From Flavobacteriaceae bacterium (GTDB lineage Bacteria; Bacteroidota; Bacteroidia; Flavobacteriales; Flavobacteriaceae): a stretch of 32,996 bases of DNA. Under the pieces are notes generated by a model. That model did not search any database, was not told the DNA's origin, and saw nothing but the letters and a program-made list of their open reading frames with translations. The DNA is taken from assembly GCA_947457255.1 (NCBI GenBank), contig CANGUZ010000028.1, positions 1-32,996 on the forward strand, read 5' to 3'. The first letter of the stretch is position 1, and every line of letters starts with the position of its first letter. Position numbers and translations under genes: made by a program. Of the stretch, positions 18,494 to 27,137 are shown in pieces.

Positions 18494-18524
18494 CGGTTTC
18501 TAGAATCTAGAAACCGTTTTTTAT
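18494..18524 (+). terminator. Terminator after the M1 peptidase gene
   Basis: Strong hairpin CGGTTTCTAGA/TCTAGAAACCG with almost no loop, followed by a T-run. Confidence 0.85.
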
Positions 18525-18679
18525 TTTAATGCATTAAACTAAATGTCATCTTGTCAGATTTTTTTCGCCAATTTAAATAGGAACTGACAATTAATTAATT
18601 TTTTTATGTTGGCATAAAGATTGACTTATCGTTCACGAGTTGTTAAAAATAGTATACAATAAAATTAAATATAATAAAA

Positions 18680-20566
18680 ATGGGTAAAATAATCGGAATT
18701 GATTTAGGTACAACAAACTCTTGTGTCTCTGTAATGGAAGGTAATGAAGCAGTTGTTATCCCTAACGCAGAAGGAAAAAGAACAACGCCATCAATCATCG
18801 CTTTTGTTGAAGGTGGAGAAATTAAAGTAGGGGATCCTGCTAAAAGACAAGCAGTAACTAATCCAACTAAGACTATTGCTTCTATCAAACGTTTCATGGG
18901 ACATACTTTTGCTGAAACTAGTGAGGAAGCAAAAAGAGTTCCTTATTCAGTAGTAAAAGGAGACAATAATACACCACGTGTAGACATTGATGGTCGTTTA
19001 TATACTGCTCAAGAATTGTCAGCTATGACACTTCAAAAAATGAAAAAAACGGCTGAAGATTATTTAGGTCAAACAGTTACTGAGGCAGTTATTACTGTTC
19101 CGGCTTACTTTAACGATGCTCAACGTCAAGCTACAAAAGAAGCAGGTGAAATTGCTGGTCTTAAAGTAATGAGAATCATCAACGAACCAACTGCAGCTGC
19201 ATTGGCTTATGGTTTGGATAAAAAAGGTAAAGATCAAAAAATTGCTGTTTACGATTTAGGTGGAGGTACATTTGATATCTCTGTTCTTGAATTAGGAGAC
19301 GGAGTTTTCGAAGTTTTATCTACAAACGGAGATACTCACTTAGGAGGAGATGATTTTGACCAAACAATTATTGACTGGTTGGCAGATGAATTCAAAGCTG
19401 AAGAAGGAATTGACTTGCGTCTTGATCCTATGTCTTTACAAAGAATTAAAGAAGCAGCTGAAAAAGCAAAAATTGAGTTATCATCTTCTGCTGAAACAGA
19501 AATCAATTTGCCATATGTTACAGCTACAGCTTCAGGACCAAAACACTTAGTGAAAAAATTAACAAGAGCTAAATTTGAGCAATTGTCAGATGCGTTGGTA
19601 AAACGTTCTATGGCACCAGTAGCAAAAGCTTTGAAAGATGCAGGTTTATCTGTTTCTGATATTGACGAAGTTATTCTTGTAGGAGGTTCTACTCGTATGC
19701 CAAGAATTGCTGACGAAGTAGAAAAATTCTTTGGTAAAAAAGCGTCTAAAGGAGTTAACCCTGACGAGGTTGTTGCTATTGGAGCAGCTATTCAAGGTGG
19801 AGTTCTTTCTGGAGATGTAAAAGATGTATTGTTACTTGACGTTACTCCATTATCTTTAGGTATCGAAACTATGGGTGGCGTTATGACTACATTGATTGAG
19901 TCTAACACTACTATCCCAACTAAAAAATCTCAAGTATTCTCTACCGCTGCAGATTCTCAACCAACAGTTGAAATTCACGTATTGCAAGGTGCTAGAGCAA
20001 TGGCTGCTGATAACAAAACAATTGGTCGTTTCCACTTAGATGGTATTCCACCAGCACCAAGGGGAGTTCCACAAATTGAAGTAACTTTTGATATCGATGC
20101 TAATGGTATCATCAAAGTATCAGCTACTGACAAAGGAACTGGAAAATCGCATGACATTCGAATCGAGGCTTCATCTGGATTAACAGCTGAAGAAATCGAA
20201 AGAATGAAACAAGACGCTGAAGCTAACGCTGAATCAGACAAAATTGCAAGAGAAAGAGCTGAAAAATTGAATGAAGCAGATGGAATGATTTTCCAAACTG
20301 AATCTCAATTGAAAGAATTAGGTGAGAAATTATCTGATGATAACAAAGTAGCTATCGAATATGCATTAACTGAATTGAGAATGGCTCACCAATCGCAAGA
20401 CATTCCAGCTATTCAAAAAGCGTTAGACAATATCAACGCTGCATGGAAAACTGCTACTGAAGCAATGTATGCACAAGGAGAACAAGGTCAAGCGCAAGAG
20501 CCACAACCACAAGGAGAAGCTCAAGGTGACAATGTTCAAGATGTTGAATATGAAGAAGTAAAATAA
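18680..20566 (+). CDS. dnaK: Chaperone DnaK (Hsp70)
   Basis: A 628-residue Hsp70. The ATPase domain starts with [21 protein letters not shown] phosphate-1 motif (GIDLGTTNS, residues 5-13), then [17 protein letters not shown] and [15 protein letters not shown]. The substrate domain includes [17 protein letters not shown], and the acidic tail ends VEYEEVK. It folds and protects proteins in the cytoplasm with DnaJ and GrpE, neither of which is adjacent here. No CIRCE element is visible upstream, and no TAnnTTTG box either. Terminator at 20593-20622. Confidence 0.98.
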   Translation: MGKIIGIDLGTTNSCVSVMEGNEAVVIPNAEGKRTTPSIIAFVEGGEIKVGDPAKRQAVTNPTKTIASIKRFMGHTFAETSEEAKRVPYSVVKGDNNTPRVDIDGRLYTAQELSAMTLQKMKKTAEDYLGQTVTEAVITVPAYFNDAQRQATKEAGEIAGLKVMRIINEPTAAALAYGLDKKGKDQKIAVYDLGGGTFDISVLELGDGVFEVLSTNGDTHLGGDDFDQTIIDWLADEFKAEEGIDLRLDPMSLQRIKEAAEKAKIELSSSAETEINLPYVTATASGPKHLVKKLTRAKFEQLSDALVKRSMAPVAKALKDAGLSVSDIDEVILVGGSTRMPRIADEVEKFFGKKASKGVNPDEVVAIGAAIQGGVLSGDVKDVLLLDVTPLSLGIETMGGVMTTLIESNTTIPTKKSQVFSTAADSQPTVEIHVLQGARAMAADNKTIGRFHLDGIPPAPRGVPQIEVTFDIDANGIIKVSATDKGTGKSHDIRIEASSGLTAEEIERMKQDAEANAESDKIARERAEKLNEADGMIFQTESQLKELGEKLSDDNKVAIEYALTELRMAHQSQDIPAIQKALDNINAAWKTATEAMYAQGEQGQAQEPQPQGEAQGDNVQDVEYEEVK

Positions 20567-20592
20567 TTATTTTTTTAATAATTAATAGACTA

Positions 20593-20622
20593 AACCGAGT
20601 TAGCAATAGCTCGGTTTTTTTT
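20593..20622 (+). terminator. dnaK terminator
   Basis: 7-bp stem AACCGAG/CTCGGTT with a 10-base loop and a long T-run. The surrounding 35 bases (20591-20625) recur almost exactly at 22391-22425. Confidence 0.85.
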
Positions 20623-20636
20623 ATTGAATATTGACT

Positions 20637-21521
20637 TTATTTTTTTTCAAACATTTTCAGAATAACTAGTACATGAGGAAAAGTAATTGAAGCTAAGAAA
20701 GAAAAAAACAAGGCATTGAATATTTTTTGGTCTTTAAGAATAAAATAAAGCAAAGCAATCCCAATTAATGAAACTATCCAATAAAAAAAAGCAGAGCGGA
20801 AATATATTTTGAAATTTTCGAAACTAACCTCACCATAAAGAAATTTCATTTGGTTCATTATAGATGGAATACTGTGCCAAAATATAAAATACAATGCAAA
20901 CCCCCAAATAAGACTTGACACTTTAAATAGTATAGTAAATACAATTAGGTAGAAAAGTTCCTTAAAAATAATTTTTTTGAATTCCTTATTTATAAAGTAA
21001 AGAAAAACAATAAATAGTATAAATAAAAAAACAAGAATTTTTAATATAAGTAAAAAAGAATGTGTTGGAACTTCTAAAGATGTAATGGCTAAAATAATAG
21101 TATAAACTTCTTTATCATGAAATGAAAAAATTAAAAATAGAATTATTAGTCCATACAGCATTTGGAAAATAAATTTTACCCAACTTTTTGCTAGTTTTAG
21201 TTTTCCATTCCATTGTTGTTCACCAAAATGATAACCGCTAACTAAAATAAATAAACTCAATGCTAACCATGGAATGATATAAAATAAAATGGCTCCACTT
21301 AATACTATTACTATATAATACAGAAGGACTTTATAAAAATGAAGAGTTTTGCCTTCAGAATTTACATTTTTTATAAGTTCCAAATCGTTTGCACCATGTA
21401 AAATACCAAAAGTAAAAATTAAAATAAAACCTATCCAAACTTGACCAATAGTTGATAAATATGAATTTATCCATAGGCCAAAAAAGCTTGCTATAATTGC
21501 ATAATTCGAATACTTTGTCAT
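20637..21521 (-). CDS. blh: Brp/Blh-type beta-carotene 15,15'-dioxygenase
   Basis: A 294-residue polytopic membrane protein from the ATG at 21521 (an ATG at 21566 would add 15 residues; the shorter form MTKYSNYAIIASFFG is preferred). Family motifs with the metal-binding histidines are visible: HGANDLE early, YHFGEQQW, FWHSIPS and FPHVLVI near the C-terminus. Blh cleaves beta-carotene into two retinals, the chromophore of the rhodopsin encoded divergently 122 bases away. This pairing is the classic two-gene phototrophy unit in marine and freshwater Flavobacteriia. No lycopene cyclase or carotene genes are in the window, so carotene must be supplied from elsewhere. Confidence 0.92.
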   Translation of the reverse strand: MTKYSNYAIIASFFGLWINSYLSTIGQVWIGFILIFTFGILHGANDLELIKNVNSEGKTLHFYKVLLYYIVIVLSGAILFYIIPWLALSLFILVSGYHFGEQQWNGKLKLAKSWVKFIFQMLYGLIILFLIFSFHDKEVYTIILAITSLEVPTHSFLLILKILVFLFILFIVFLYFINKEFKKIIFKELFYLIVFTILFKVSSLIWGFALYFIFWHSIPSIMNQMKFLYGEVSFENFKIYFRSAFFYWIVSLIGIALLYFILKDQKIFNALFFSFLASITFPHVLVILKMFEKK

Positions 21522-21572
21522 CCCATTTAAATTTTTGTTTAAAAATAGTAAAAAAAAATTAAACAAAACGCA

Positions 21573-21602
21573 TTGTTATTTGTTTAATGTTTTGTATGTT
21601 TG
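21573..21602 (+). promoter_or_regulatory. Predicted proteorhodopsin promoter
   Basis: TTG (21573-21575), a 19-base spacer and TATGTTTG (21595-21602) match the Bacteroidetes consensus exactly. The predicted leader is about 35 bases before the ATG at 21644. Confidence 0.65.
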
Positions 21603-21643
21603 TTTAAACATTTATTATTATTAACAACTAAAAACTATTTATT

Positions 21644-22369
21644 ATGACAAACTTAATGTTTATTCCATCATTAGTAACTAAAATGTTACCAGATGATTAT
21701 GTAGGTTTTACCTTTTTTGTAGGATGTATGGCCATGATGGCTGCATCAGCTTTTTTCTTTTTATCATTGAATCAATTTGATAAAAAATGGCGTACTTCTG
21801 TTTTAGTGTCAGGTTTAATTACCTTTATTGCTGCTGTACACTATTTTTACATGAAAGAGTATTGGGCTGAAGTAGGCGAGTCGCCAACTTTTTTCCGTTA
21901 TGTGGATTGGATTTTGACAGTTCCTTTGATGTGTTTGGAGTTTTACTTAATACTTAAAGTAGCAGGAGCAAAAACTGATTTATTATGGAAAATGATTTTC
22001 CTTTCAATCGTTATGCTAGTAACAGGATATTTAGGAGAAACTGTTTATTCTGATAGTGCAGCACTTTGGGGTGGCATCTCTGGATTAGCTTATTTTGTCA
22101 TAGTTTATGAAATTTGGTTAGGTAGCGCATCTAAATTAGCTGCAGCAGCTGGAGGTAATGTTTTAGCAGCCCATAAAATTTTATGTTGGTTTGTACTTGT
22201 AGGTTGGGCTATTTATCCATTAGGATACATGCTAGGAACTGACGGTTGGTATACAAGTATACTAGGTAAAGGTAGCGTAGACGTAGCTTACAATATTGCC
22301 GATGCAATCAATAAAATAGGTTTCGGTTTAGTTATTTACAGCTTAGCTGTAAAATCTCAGAAAGACTAA
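21644..22369 (+). CDS. Proteorhodopsin, predicted green-tuned H+ pump
   Basis: A 241-residue seven-helix microbial rhodopsin. Helix C reads YVDWILTVPLMCLE: proton acceptor Asp88, Thr92 and proton donor Glu99 form the DTE pattern of outward proton pumps (not the NDQ of sodium pumps). The residue at the spectral tuning site (position 105 in green proteorhodopsin) is Met96, common in flavobacteria and associated with green absorption. His66 matches the His that pairs with the acceptor Asp. Helix G has Asp220 and the retinal-binding Lys224 (NIADAINK). It sits in the inner membrane and makes proton motive force in light. Divergent blh supplies retinal. Confidence 0.96.
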   Translation: MTNLMFIPSLVTKMLPDDYVGFTFFVGCMAMMAASAFFFLSLNQFDKKWRTSVLVSGLITFIAAVHYFYMKEYWAEVGESPTFFRYVDWILTVPLMCLEFYLILKVAGAKTDLLWKMIFLSIVMLVTGYLGETVYSDSAALWGGISGLAYFVIVYEIWLGSASKLAAAAGGNVLAAHKILCWFVLVGWAIYPLGYMLGTDGWYTSILGKGSVDVAYNIADAINKIGFGLVIYSLAVKSQKD

Positions 22370-22392
22370 ATTTTAAATACCACATAATTGTA

Positions 22393-22422
22393 AACCGAGT
22401 TAGAAATAGCTCGGTTTTTTTT
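22393..22422 (+). terminator. Proteorhodopsin terminator
   Basis: Stem AACCGAG/CTCGGTT with a 10-base loop and a T-run. It is identical to the dnaK terminator except for one loop base. Confidence 0.85.
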
Positions 22423-22476
22423 ATTTCAATTCATATTATTTTGTATTTTCGTAGCAGTTGAAAATCTAACTTTCTC

Positions 22477-23070
22477 ATGAAAAAAACAATTCTGCTTTTT
22501 ACAATTTTATTATTTTCTAACACTTCATTTAGTCAAAAAAAATCAACTTCTTCGAAATTTCTTGCTAAATTCGAGAATATTTCTGCTGAGATAGTTAGGA
22601 ATAATTTTTATCTATTTATTACAAATAAAGGCGCGAAAAAAGATACTATTTTATTAAAAAGTATCGATGAAAACAAATTGCCTTTACAATGTAAAATTTT
22701 ACCATTTATGGCTAAAGGAGTAAAATTGTATAGTATTTCTTGGACAGAAAATAAAATTACGGAAACCAAATTAAAAACAGAAGATGCTACAACAACATTT
22801 ACAGAAATATGTAATGTAATTTCTAAAACTAAATTGTTGTCAAATGAACAAACAAGTGTCAAAATAAAAGAAATTCATTTTTTAGATGCAAAACAAACGG
22901 CTTCGGAAACTATTCAAAAAGTGAGAAATGAAGGATTGGTTTTAAGCATTACAGTAGAAGGAGATATTATTTTAAAAAGCAAAACTCAAGAAAATAAAAT
23001 GACGTACAATCCTACTGAAAATAAATTTGTAAATGCTTTAACTACATCATCTAATAAAAAGAAAAAATAA
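22477..23070 (+). CDS. Exported protein of unknown function
   Basis: A 197-residue protein with a clear signal peptide (MKKTILLFTILLFSNTSFSQ, cleavage about residue 20). No known domain is recognised. The mature part is beta-rich and charged, with a lysine-only C-terminus (SSNKKKK) that follows a probable end of fold. No lipobox cysteine and no T9SS signal. It lies between the rhodopsin and RidA-family genes on the same strand, but it has a terminator upstream and so probably its own promoter. It may be periplasmic. Confidence 0.75.
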   Translation: MKKTILLFTILLFSNTSFSQKKSTSSKFLAKFENISAEIVRNNFYLFITNKGAKKDTILLKSIDENKLPLQCKILPFMAKGVKLYSISWTENKITETKLKTEDATTTFTEICNVISKTKLLSNEQTSVKIKEIHFLDAKQTASETIQKVRNEGLVLSITVEGDIILKSKTQENKMTYNPTENKFVNALTTSSNKKKK

Positions 23071-23162
23071 TTGTAAACTAATCTTATTATTTAAATTTCA
23101 AATCAACTAATTCATTAAGAGATAGTATCATAATACTTTATAAATCAATAACTAAAAATAAA

Positions 23163-23546
23163 ATGAAAAGAGAAAATATTTTAACAGGATCTCCATGGGA
23201 AGATAAAATGGGATACTGTCGTGCTGTTCGAATCGGAAATATCGTAGAAGTTTCAGGTACAGTTGCCATTGTTGATGGAGTGAAAGTAAAAGCTGATGAC
23301 GCGCACGCTCAAACTTTAAATATCTTAGAACGAATAGAAAAGGTTTTAGAAGATTTAAATGTAAGTATGAAAGATGTAATTCGTACACGAATATTTACTA
23401 CCGATATTTCAACTTTTGAGGCAGTTGCAACAGCGCATGCTACTTATTTTAAAGATGTTAAGCCTACTACAGGTTTTTATGAGGTTAGCAAGCTAGTAGC
23501 TCCAGAATATCTTGTAGAAATTGAGTTTACTGCAGTAGTGGCTTAA
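23163..23546 (+). CDS. RidA family protein (YjgF/YER057c/UK114)
   Basis: A 127-residue protein with the RidA fold. GSPWEDKMGYCRAVRIGNIVEVSG leads into the core, followed by HAQTLNILERIEKVLED and the end YLVEIEFTAVVA. The family forms trimers; the true RidA group deaminates reactive enamines and imines and uses an Arg near 'VARLP'. Here the equivalent stretch reads VSKLVAPEYLVEIE, with Lys rather than Arg, so this belongs to a non-archetypal Rid subgroup and imine deaminase activity is not assured. Confidence 0.85.
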   Translation: MKRENILTGSPWEDKMGYCRAVRIGNIVEVSGTVAIVDGVKVKADDAHAQTLNILERIEKVLEDLNVSMKDVIRTRIFTTDISTFEAVATAHATYFKDVKPTTGFYEVSKLVAPEYLVEIEFTAVVA

Positions 23547-23918
23547 AACAGAATAATCATTATTGCATTTTTATTTCCAATTGGAATGTTTAAAAATGTT
23601 CAGATTGTTTTTTTGTAAATCCTACTAAATTAGTGATTAGGAATGATTCTTAATTGGTTAGTAATACAGCATCAGCAATACGTATTTTTCCATCAAATTT
23701 ATTGAATGGATTTTTTATCAATCAACTCCATTTTAATTACTTTGTTCAAGATTGTTTTGGTACGTTCAGAAGTATATTAAATTTCGAATAAAATTGTTAG
23801 CAACATTAATTGAAAATTTTAGATTGGAGTTTTTTTTTGTCAATACGTGTTGATTTAGTCTTAAAACAACTTTTAAGCAATAAACATGATGTAGTTATCA
23901 AAAAAAAAACTGTTTTTT
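23547..23918. other. Gene-poor stretch after the RidA-family gene
   Basis: No intact gene on either strand. A short palindrome (TTCCAATTGGAA, about 23576-23587) follows the gene but lacks an immediate T-run. Minus-strand frames give a short run FDGKIRIADAVLLTN ending in a stop near 23655, which may be the tail of a lost gene; I could not assign it. Confidence 0.4.
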
Positions 23919-24265
23919 TTAAGCTACTTTTTTAAGGACTTGATTTTGGATTTGTCTCCCTATTTCTAATGCATTTGCTGAATGGATTCTGATGAAGATC
24001 CAAAGGATTTCTGTGGCTTTGGTAAGGGCTTTTTTGCGAAGGTTGTAGTGTTCTTTCTTCTTACCGAAGCTTCCCTCTAATCATGTGGCTCTTTCTTTTT
24101 TAACGGCTCGAGCCAATACTTTTCGTTGGGCTTCATTTTTACCCGCTTTACCCTTTCTTACAAAATAAGTTTGGATGTGTTTTGAGGTGGCAATTTTTTT
24201 GGTTTTGTTAGTGGCGTATATAGCATATACTCCAATAATTTTAGTATTGACTAATATAAGGTCTA
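23919..24265 (-). pseudogene. C-terminal remnant of a DDE transposase
   Basis: The minus-strand frame ending at 23919 reads VYAIYATNKTKKIATSKH, then VRKGKAGKNEAQRKVLARA, then KKERAT, a TGA stop, LEGSFGKKKEHYNL and KATEILWIFIRIHSANALEIG. This is the end of an IS1182/IS5-like (DDE_Tnp_1) transposase; the conserved catalytic Glu lies in LEGSFG. The TGA most likely replaced the CGA arginine codon usual at this spot. No N-terminal half or clean ends are visible upstream (24266-24440), so the element is dead and truncated. Confidence 0.75.
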
Positions 24266-24444
24266 GCGGTTATAATAGCGCTACCTATAGTCACACGAAA
24301 CATCTGCAGGAGCATAGAAAACCATAAAAGGAATCGTAGCAGTTATTCCTAGTCAACATTACAAATGCACCCAACCAAATCATAATCATTGAATTTTGAA
24401 AGCTTTAGTGATAATTATATAATTCAAATAGCGGAATAGTGTTC

Positions 24445-24452
24445 TAGCTTTG
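24445..24452 (+). promoter_or_regulatory. Possible -7 box for the small exported protein
   Basis: TAGCTTTG matches TAnnTTTG, 31 bases before the ATG at 24484. No TTG element was found at the expected spacing. Confidence 0.3.
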
Positions 24453-24483
24453 TTCCAACAATAATCCACTAAAAATCACTCAA

Positions 24484-24744
24484 ATGAAAATAGCCTTTTT
24501 AGTTACAATGCTTTTTGCAGGAATAACAATGGCCACAGCTCAAGTAGAAAAGCAAGATGACCGTCTAGAAAATAATTTAGATAAAATAGAACAAGAACCA
24601 CAGCAACCCTCACAAATTACTGTAGAGCGTACCTCTAGAATTGAAGCAAAAAGATTACAAGACGAGAAAAAGGCTGAAAAAAGAGCTAAGAAAATTGCAC
24701 GAATACAAGCCAGAGACAAAGCAAAACAACCTCCAGTACAATAG
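24484..24744 (+). CDS. Small exported Lys/Arg/Gln-rich protein
   Basis: An 86-residue protein with a signal peptide (MKIAFLVTMLFAGITMATAQ). The mature 65 residues are highly charged: an acidic DDRLENNLDKIEQEPQQP stretch, then a strongly basic helix (RIEAKRLQDEKKAEKRAKK) and a short PPVQ end. It would be mostly helical or disordered in the periplasm. No known family. The flanks are a dead transposase upstream and REP-like hairpins downstream, so it sits in unstable DNA, but its signal peptide and codon use support a real gene. Confidence 0.65.
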   Translation: MKIAFLVTMLFAGITMATAQVEKQDDRLENNLDKIEQEPQQPSQITVERTSRIEAKRLQDEKKAEKRAKKIARIQARDKAKQPPVQ

Positions 24745-24782
24745 GAGCAAAGACTTTAAGATAACCCTAATCCTCTATCATC

Positions 24783-24947
24783 CTGTCATGCTGAACTCGT
24801 TTCAGCATCTCTATCATGATCTTGTCATGCTGAACTCGTTTCAGCATCTCCATCCCCCATACAATCCTGTCATACTGAACCCGTTTCAGCATCTCATTTC
24901 CCCCTCTCTCTCATGATACTGTCATGCTGAACTCGTTTCAGCATCTT
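24783..24947. repeat. Array of four REP-like hairpin repeats
   Basis: Four copies of a roughly 28-base unit at 24783-24810, 24821-24849, 24866-24894 and 24919-24947. Each has the inverted core TGCTGAA-CTCGT-TTCAGCA preceded by TGTCA and followed by TCT. Copy 3 carries compensating-looking changes (ATACTGAACCCG). Spacers are 10, 16 and 24 bases and unrelated. This unit is known to recur between genes in many Bacteroidetes. The rest of 24745-25104 holds no gene. Confidence 0.85.
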
Positions 24948-25104
24948 TAAGCTCCACTCTCCATCGAGAGTTTGACCGATAGTAAATTATAAAACTCTGA
25001 ATACCAATTTCATAACGCTTCAGTTTACAACAACAATACAAATCAATGTTCAAGCGTCTAACTCTACTTACCTTGGTTACCCAATCCAACAAAATTACAT
25101 TGCT

Positions 25105-25548
25105 TTAATCTTCATCTTCACTAGGAGGAATCGCTCCAGGCGGATTAAACAACCCCCAATCATCCCAAATGTGGTTGTTGGTGTCAAAACTGTCTACCCA
25201 TTCTATAAATAGAAGTCTAAATTCGTTAATCTCTTTTCGAATCAGTTGAATGTACTGAATATTTTTGTAAGCATCATGAAAACGCAAAGCACCTACCTGG
25301 ACATACAAGTGCATGGCATGTTCTCTAATGATGGCAGCATTTTGCATTCTAATGCTGTACAAGTCACCGGCTTCGGCACCCGCAATTTTGGCGGGAATAA
25401 TCATAACATCCTCCAGCATCAAATGTTTAGTGCTTTGAATGTATTCATCCTCTTCGGGTAAGGAAGCAACTATACTCTCTACTAGCTTGTAGAGGAGTTC
25501 AGCTTTTTTATAAATAGGCAATTGGTGGGTTTGTTCTAGGCTTGACAT
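25105..25548 (-). CDS. Four-helix-bundle-like protein of unknown function
   Basis: From the ATG at 25548 this gives 147 residues; the longer open frame to 25641 runs into GC-richer repeat-like DNA and is unlikely to be translated. Helices are predicted from LPIYKKAELLYKLVESIVASLP, then LEDVMIIPAKIAGAEAGDLYSIRMQNAAIIREHAMHLYVQV-type segments (only partly quoted: IIPAKIAGAEAG), then a long C-terminal helix. The IPAKIAG.E.G motif is reminiscent of the 23S rRNA intervening-sequence/four-helix-bundle family. The acidic tail is PPSEDED. Role unknown; genes of this type are often found as orphans in variable regions. Confidence 0.65.
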   Translation of the reverse strand: MSSLEQTHQLPIYKKAELLYKLVESIVASLPEEDEYIQSTKHLMLEDVMIIPAKIAGAEAGDLYSIRMQNAAIIREHAMHLYVQVGALRFHDAYKNIQYIQLIRKEINEFRLLFIEWVDSFDTNNHIWDDWGLFNPPGAIPPSEDED

Positions 25549-25865
25549 AGTTAGAGATTTAGTTTTCTTTCTTAGGCTAACGCACGAAATCGAAGGTTCG
25601 ACGGAGTCACCCGAGGCCAATGGCCGAACTGTGCTTAGCAAATCCCTTCGTGTGGTTTCTATATATAAAAATACGAATTAGAACTACATCACCAACAATC
25701 CCTTTTTTTAAATTTAATTTTTATTGGATTTACTTACCATACCAAAAGATTGCTACGCCAGTCGCTTCGCTCTAGTCGCACGTTAGCGGGGAGTTCGTTT
25801 GCTTTAATAAATAATAATTAGTTAAATTTCTTTAGATGTTTTTTCAAATTTTCATCCTCTGATTT
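25549..25865. other. Intergenic stretch with dispersed-repeat-like sequence
   Basis: No gene. Two GC-richer patches stand out from the AT-rich surroundings: about 25575-25640 (starting GCTAACGCACGAAATCGAAG) and about 25752-25800 (containing TCGCTCTAGTCGCACGTTAG). They share GCTAACG in opposite orientation, about 190 bases apart, as if they were two ends of a small element. Between them is low-complexity AT-rich DNA. Confidence 0.4.
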
Positions 25866-27137
25866 TTAAAAGACATTCTCGGCAAAAGTCAATACGGGTA
25901 AATAGTTTACAGATTTTAAATCATATTCAGTACAATAGTCTTTCATCCATTTTTTGATGTTACGATTGTTTTCAATACTAATATCTTCTGAAAACTTATC
26001 TTTTAATTTTACTTCAAAATAATATTCAGTTTCAGACTTTTCTTTTCCTTTAATCTTTGATTTGTGTTTATGGGATATGCTTTCAATCTCTCCAAAATAG
26101 GAGGTAAGGTAATAAGGTTTAGCACGACCGCCAGAATAAATAACTAGTTTTTTAGCATTGTATAAATCATAAGGGAATTCCAAAAAGTTATTTTGTTTAT
26201 CAGTAGAATGGAAATAAAATGTATTTAACGTTTTTAACTTAGCCAAGTCTTTCCCTCTTATATACCCCAAGGCTAATCTCTCCTTTGGTTTTGGTTCCTC
26301 GGATAAGTACAATTGTAATTGTTTTTTACTTTCAAATCCGCTAATTTTTTGTTTATAAGCTTCTACAATAGTTGGATTTTCTATTTCTAGTTTTCTATTC
26401 TTACTAATTTCTAAAAACTCGGTTTCCATATCAATCCCTAAATAGCGTCGATTAGCTAAATTGGCAGCAATTCCTGTTGTGGAACTTCCTGCAAATGGGT
26501 CTAATATCCATGCGCCTGGTTTTGTTGATGCTAAAATAATTCGAGTTAAAACCGATAAAGGTTTTTGTGTGGGATGTTTGCCACACGACTTTTCCCATTT
26601 GGCAATCGCTGGCAATTTCCAAACATCTTTCATTTGTTTATTACCGTTGAGTTGTTTCATTAACTCATAGTTGTAGTAATGCGGTACCTTTTCTTTTTTT
26701 CGTGCCCAAATGATTAACTCGGCTGAATGTGTAAAGAACCGACAAGAAAAGTTGGGTGGTGGATTGTTCTTTTCCCAAGTGATTACATTTAAGATTTTAA
26801 AATCTAATTCTTGCAATAATTGACCAACTGAAAAGATATTATGATACGTACCACTTATCCAAATGGTGCCATTGTCTTTTAGTTTTTCTCTAACTTGCTT
26901 TAACCAATTGCGATTAAAATTATTAATAAAATCAAATCCTTCTGATTTATCCCAAGTACCTTTATTTACCGACACAATTTGACCGCTTTGAATAGACAAA
27001 CCATTGTTAGATAAAAAGTAAGGCGGATCGGCAAAAACCATATCAAACTTATGATCAAACTGAGGCAATAGTTTCATACAATCACCTTGCAAAAGGTAAA
27101 AGTTTTTGTCTTCGGATTTGAAATAGGGTTTTATCAT
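25866..27137 (-). CDS. Beta-class DNA adenine-N6 methyltransferase (DpnA-like)
   Basis: A 423-residue type II methyltransferase. The catalytic motif DPPY (37-40) precedes the SAM-binding DPFAGSSTTG (213-222), so it is beta class. KHPTQKP (187-193) and the segments IWISGTYHNI, VITWEKNNPPPNFSCRFFTHSAE and HYYNYELMKQLN resemble the DpnII-system enzyme DpnA, which methylates adenine in GATC. DpnA ends near residue 270; here there is an extra C-terminal region of about 170 residues with no recognised domain. The start overlaps the stop of the 88-aa gene (ATGA), so translation is coupled. GATC specificity is an inference. Confidence 0.9.
   Translation of the reverse strand: MIKPYFKSEDKNFYLLQGDCMKLLPQFDHKFDMVFADPPYFLSNNGLSIQSGQIVSVNKGTWDKSEGFDFINNFNRNWLKQVREKLKDNGTIWISGTYHNIFSVGQLLQELDFKILNVITWEKNNPPPNFSCRFFTHSAELIIWARKKEKVPHYYNYELMKQLNGNKQMKDVWKLPAIAKWEKSCGKHPTQKPLSVLTRIILASTKPGAWILDPFAGSSTTGIAANLANRRYLGIDMETEFLEISKNRKLEIENPTIVEAYKQKISGFESKKQLQLYLSEEPKPKERLALGYIRGKDLAKLKTLNTFYFHSTDKQNNFLEFPYDLYNAKKLVIYSGGRAKPYYLTSYFGEIESISHKHKSKIKGKEKSETEYYFEVKLKDKFSEDISIENNRNIKKWMKDYCTEYDLKSVNYLPVLTFAENVF

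Noticed and set aside
18540..18679. CIRCE or other heat-shock operator upstream of dnaK
   Set aside because: No TTAGCACTC-N9-GAGTGCTAA-like inverted repeat is present.
24641..24916. 91-codon plus-strand frame
   Set aside because: It runs out of frame through the small exported protein and then through the REP-like repeats (repeated LNSFQHL), so it is an artefact of the repeats.
24783..24947. CRISPR-like array (four similar units with spacers)
   Set aside because: Spacers are 10, 16 and 24 bases, the unit is a hairpin known as a dispersed intergenic repeat, and no cas genes are present.
25575..25615. tRNA-like GGTTCGA segment
   Set aside because: No acceptor stem or anticodon arm can be drawn around it.
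25549..25641. Longer N-terminus (31 residues) for the four-helix-bundle-like protein
   Set aside because: The added codons lie in GC-richer, repeat-like DNA and read as arginine/serine-rich filler; the ATG at 25548 gives a normal family-like start.
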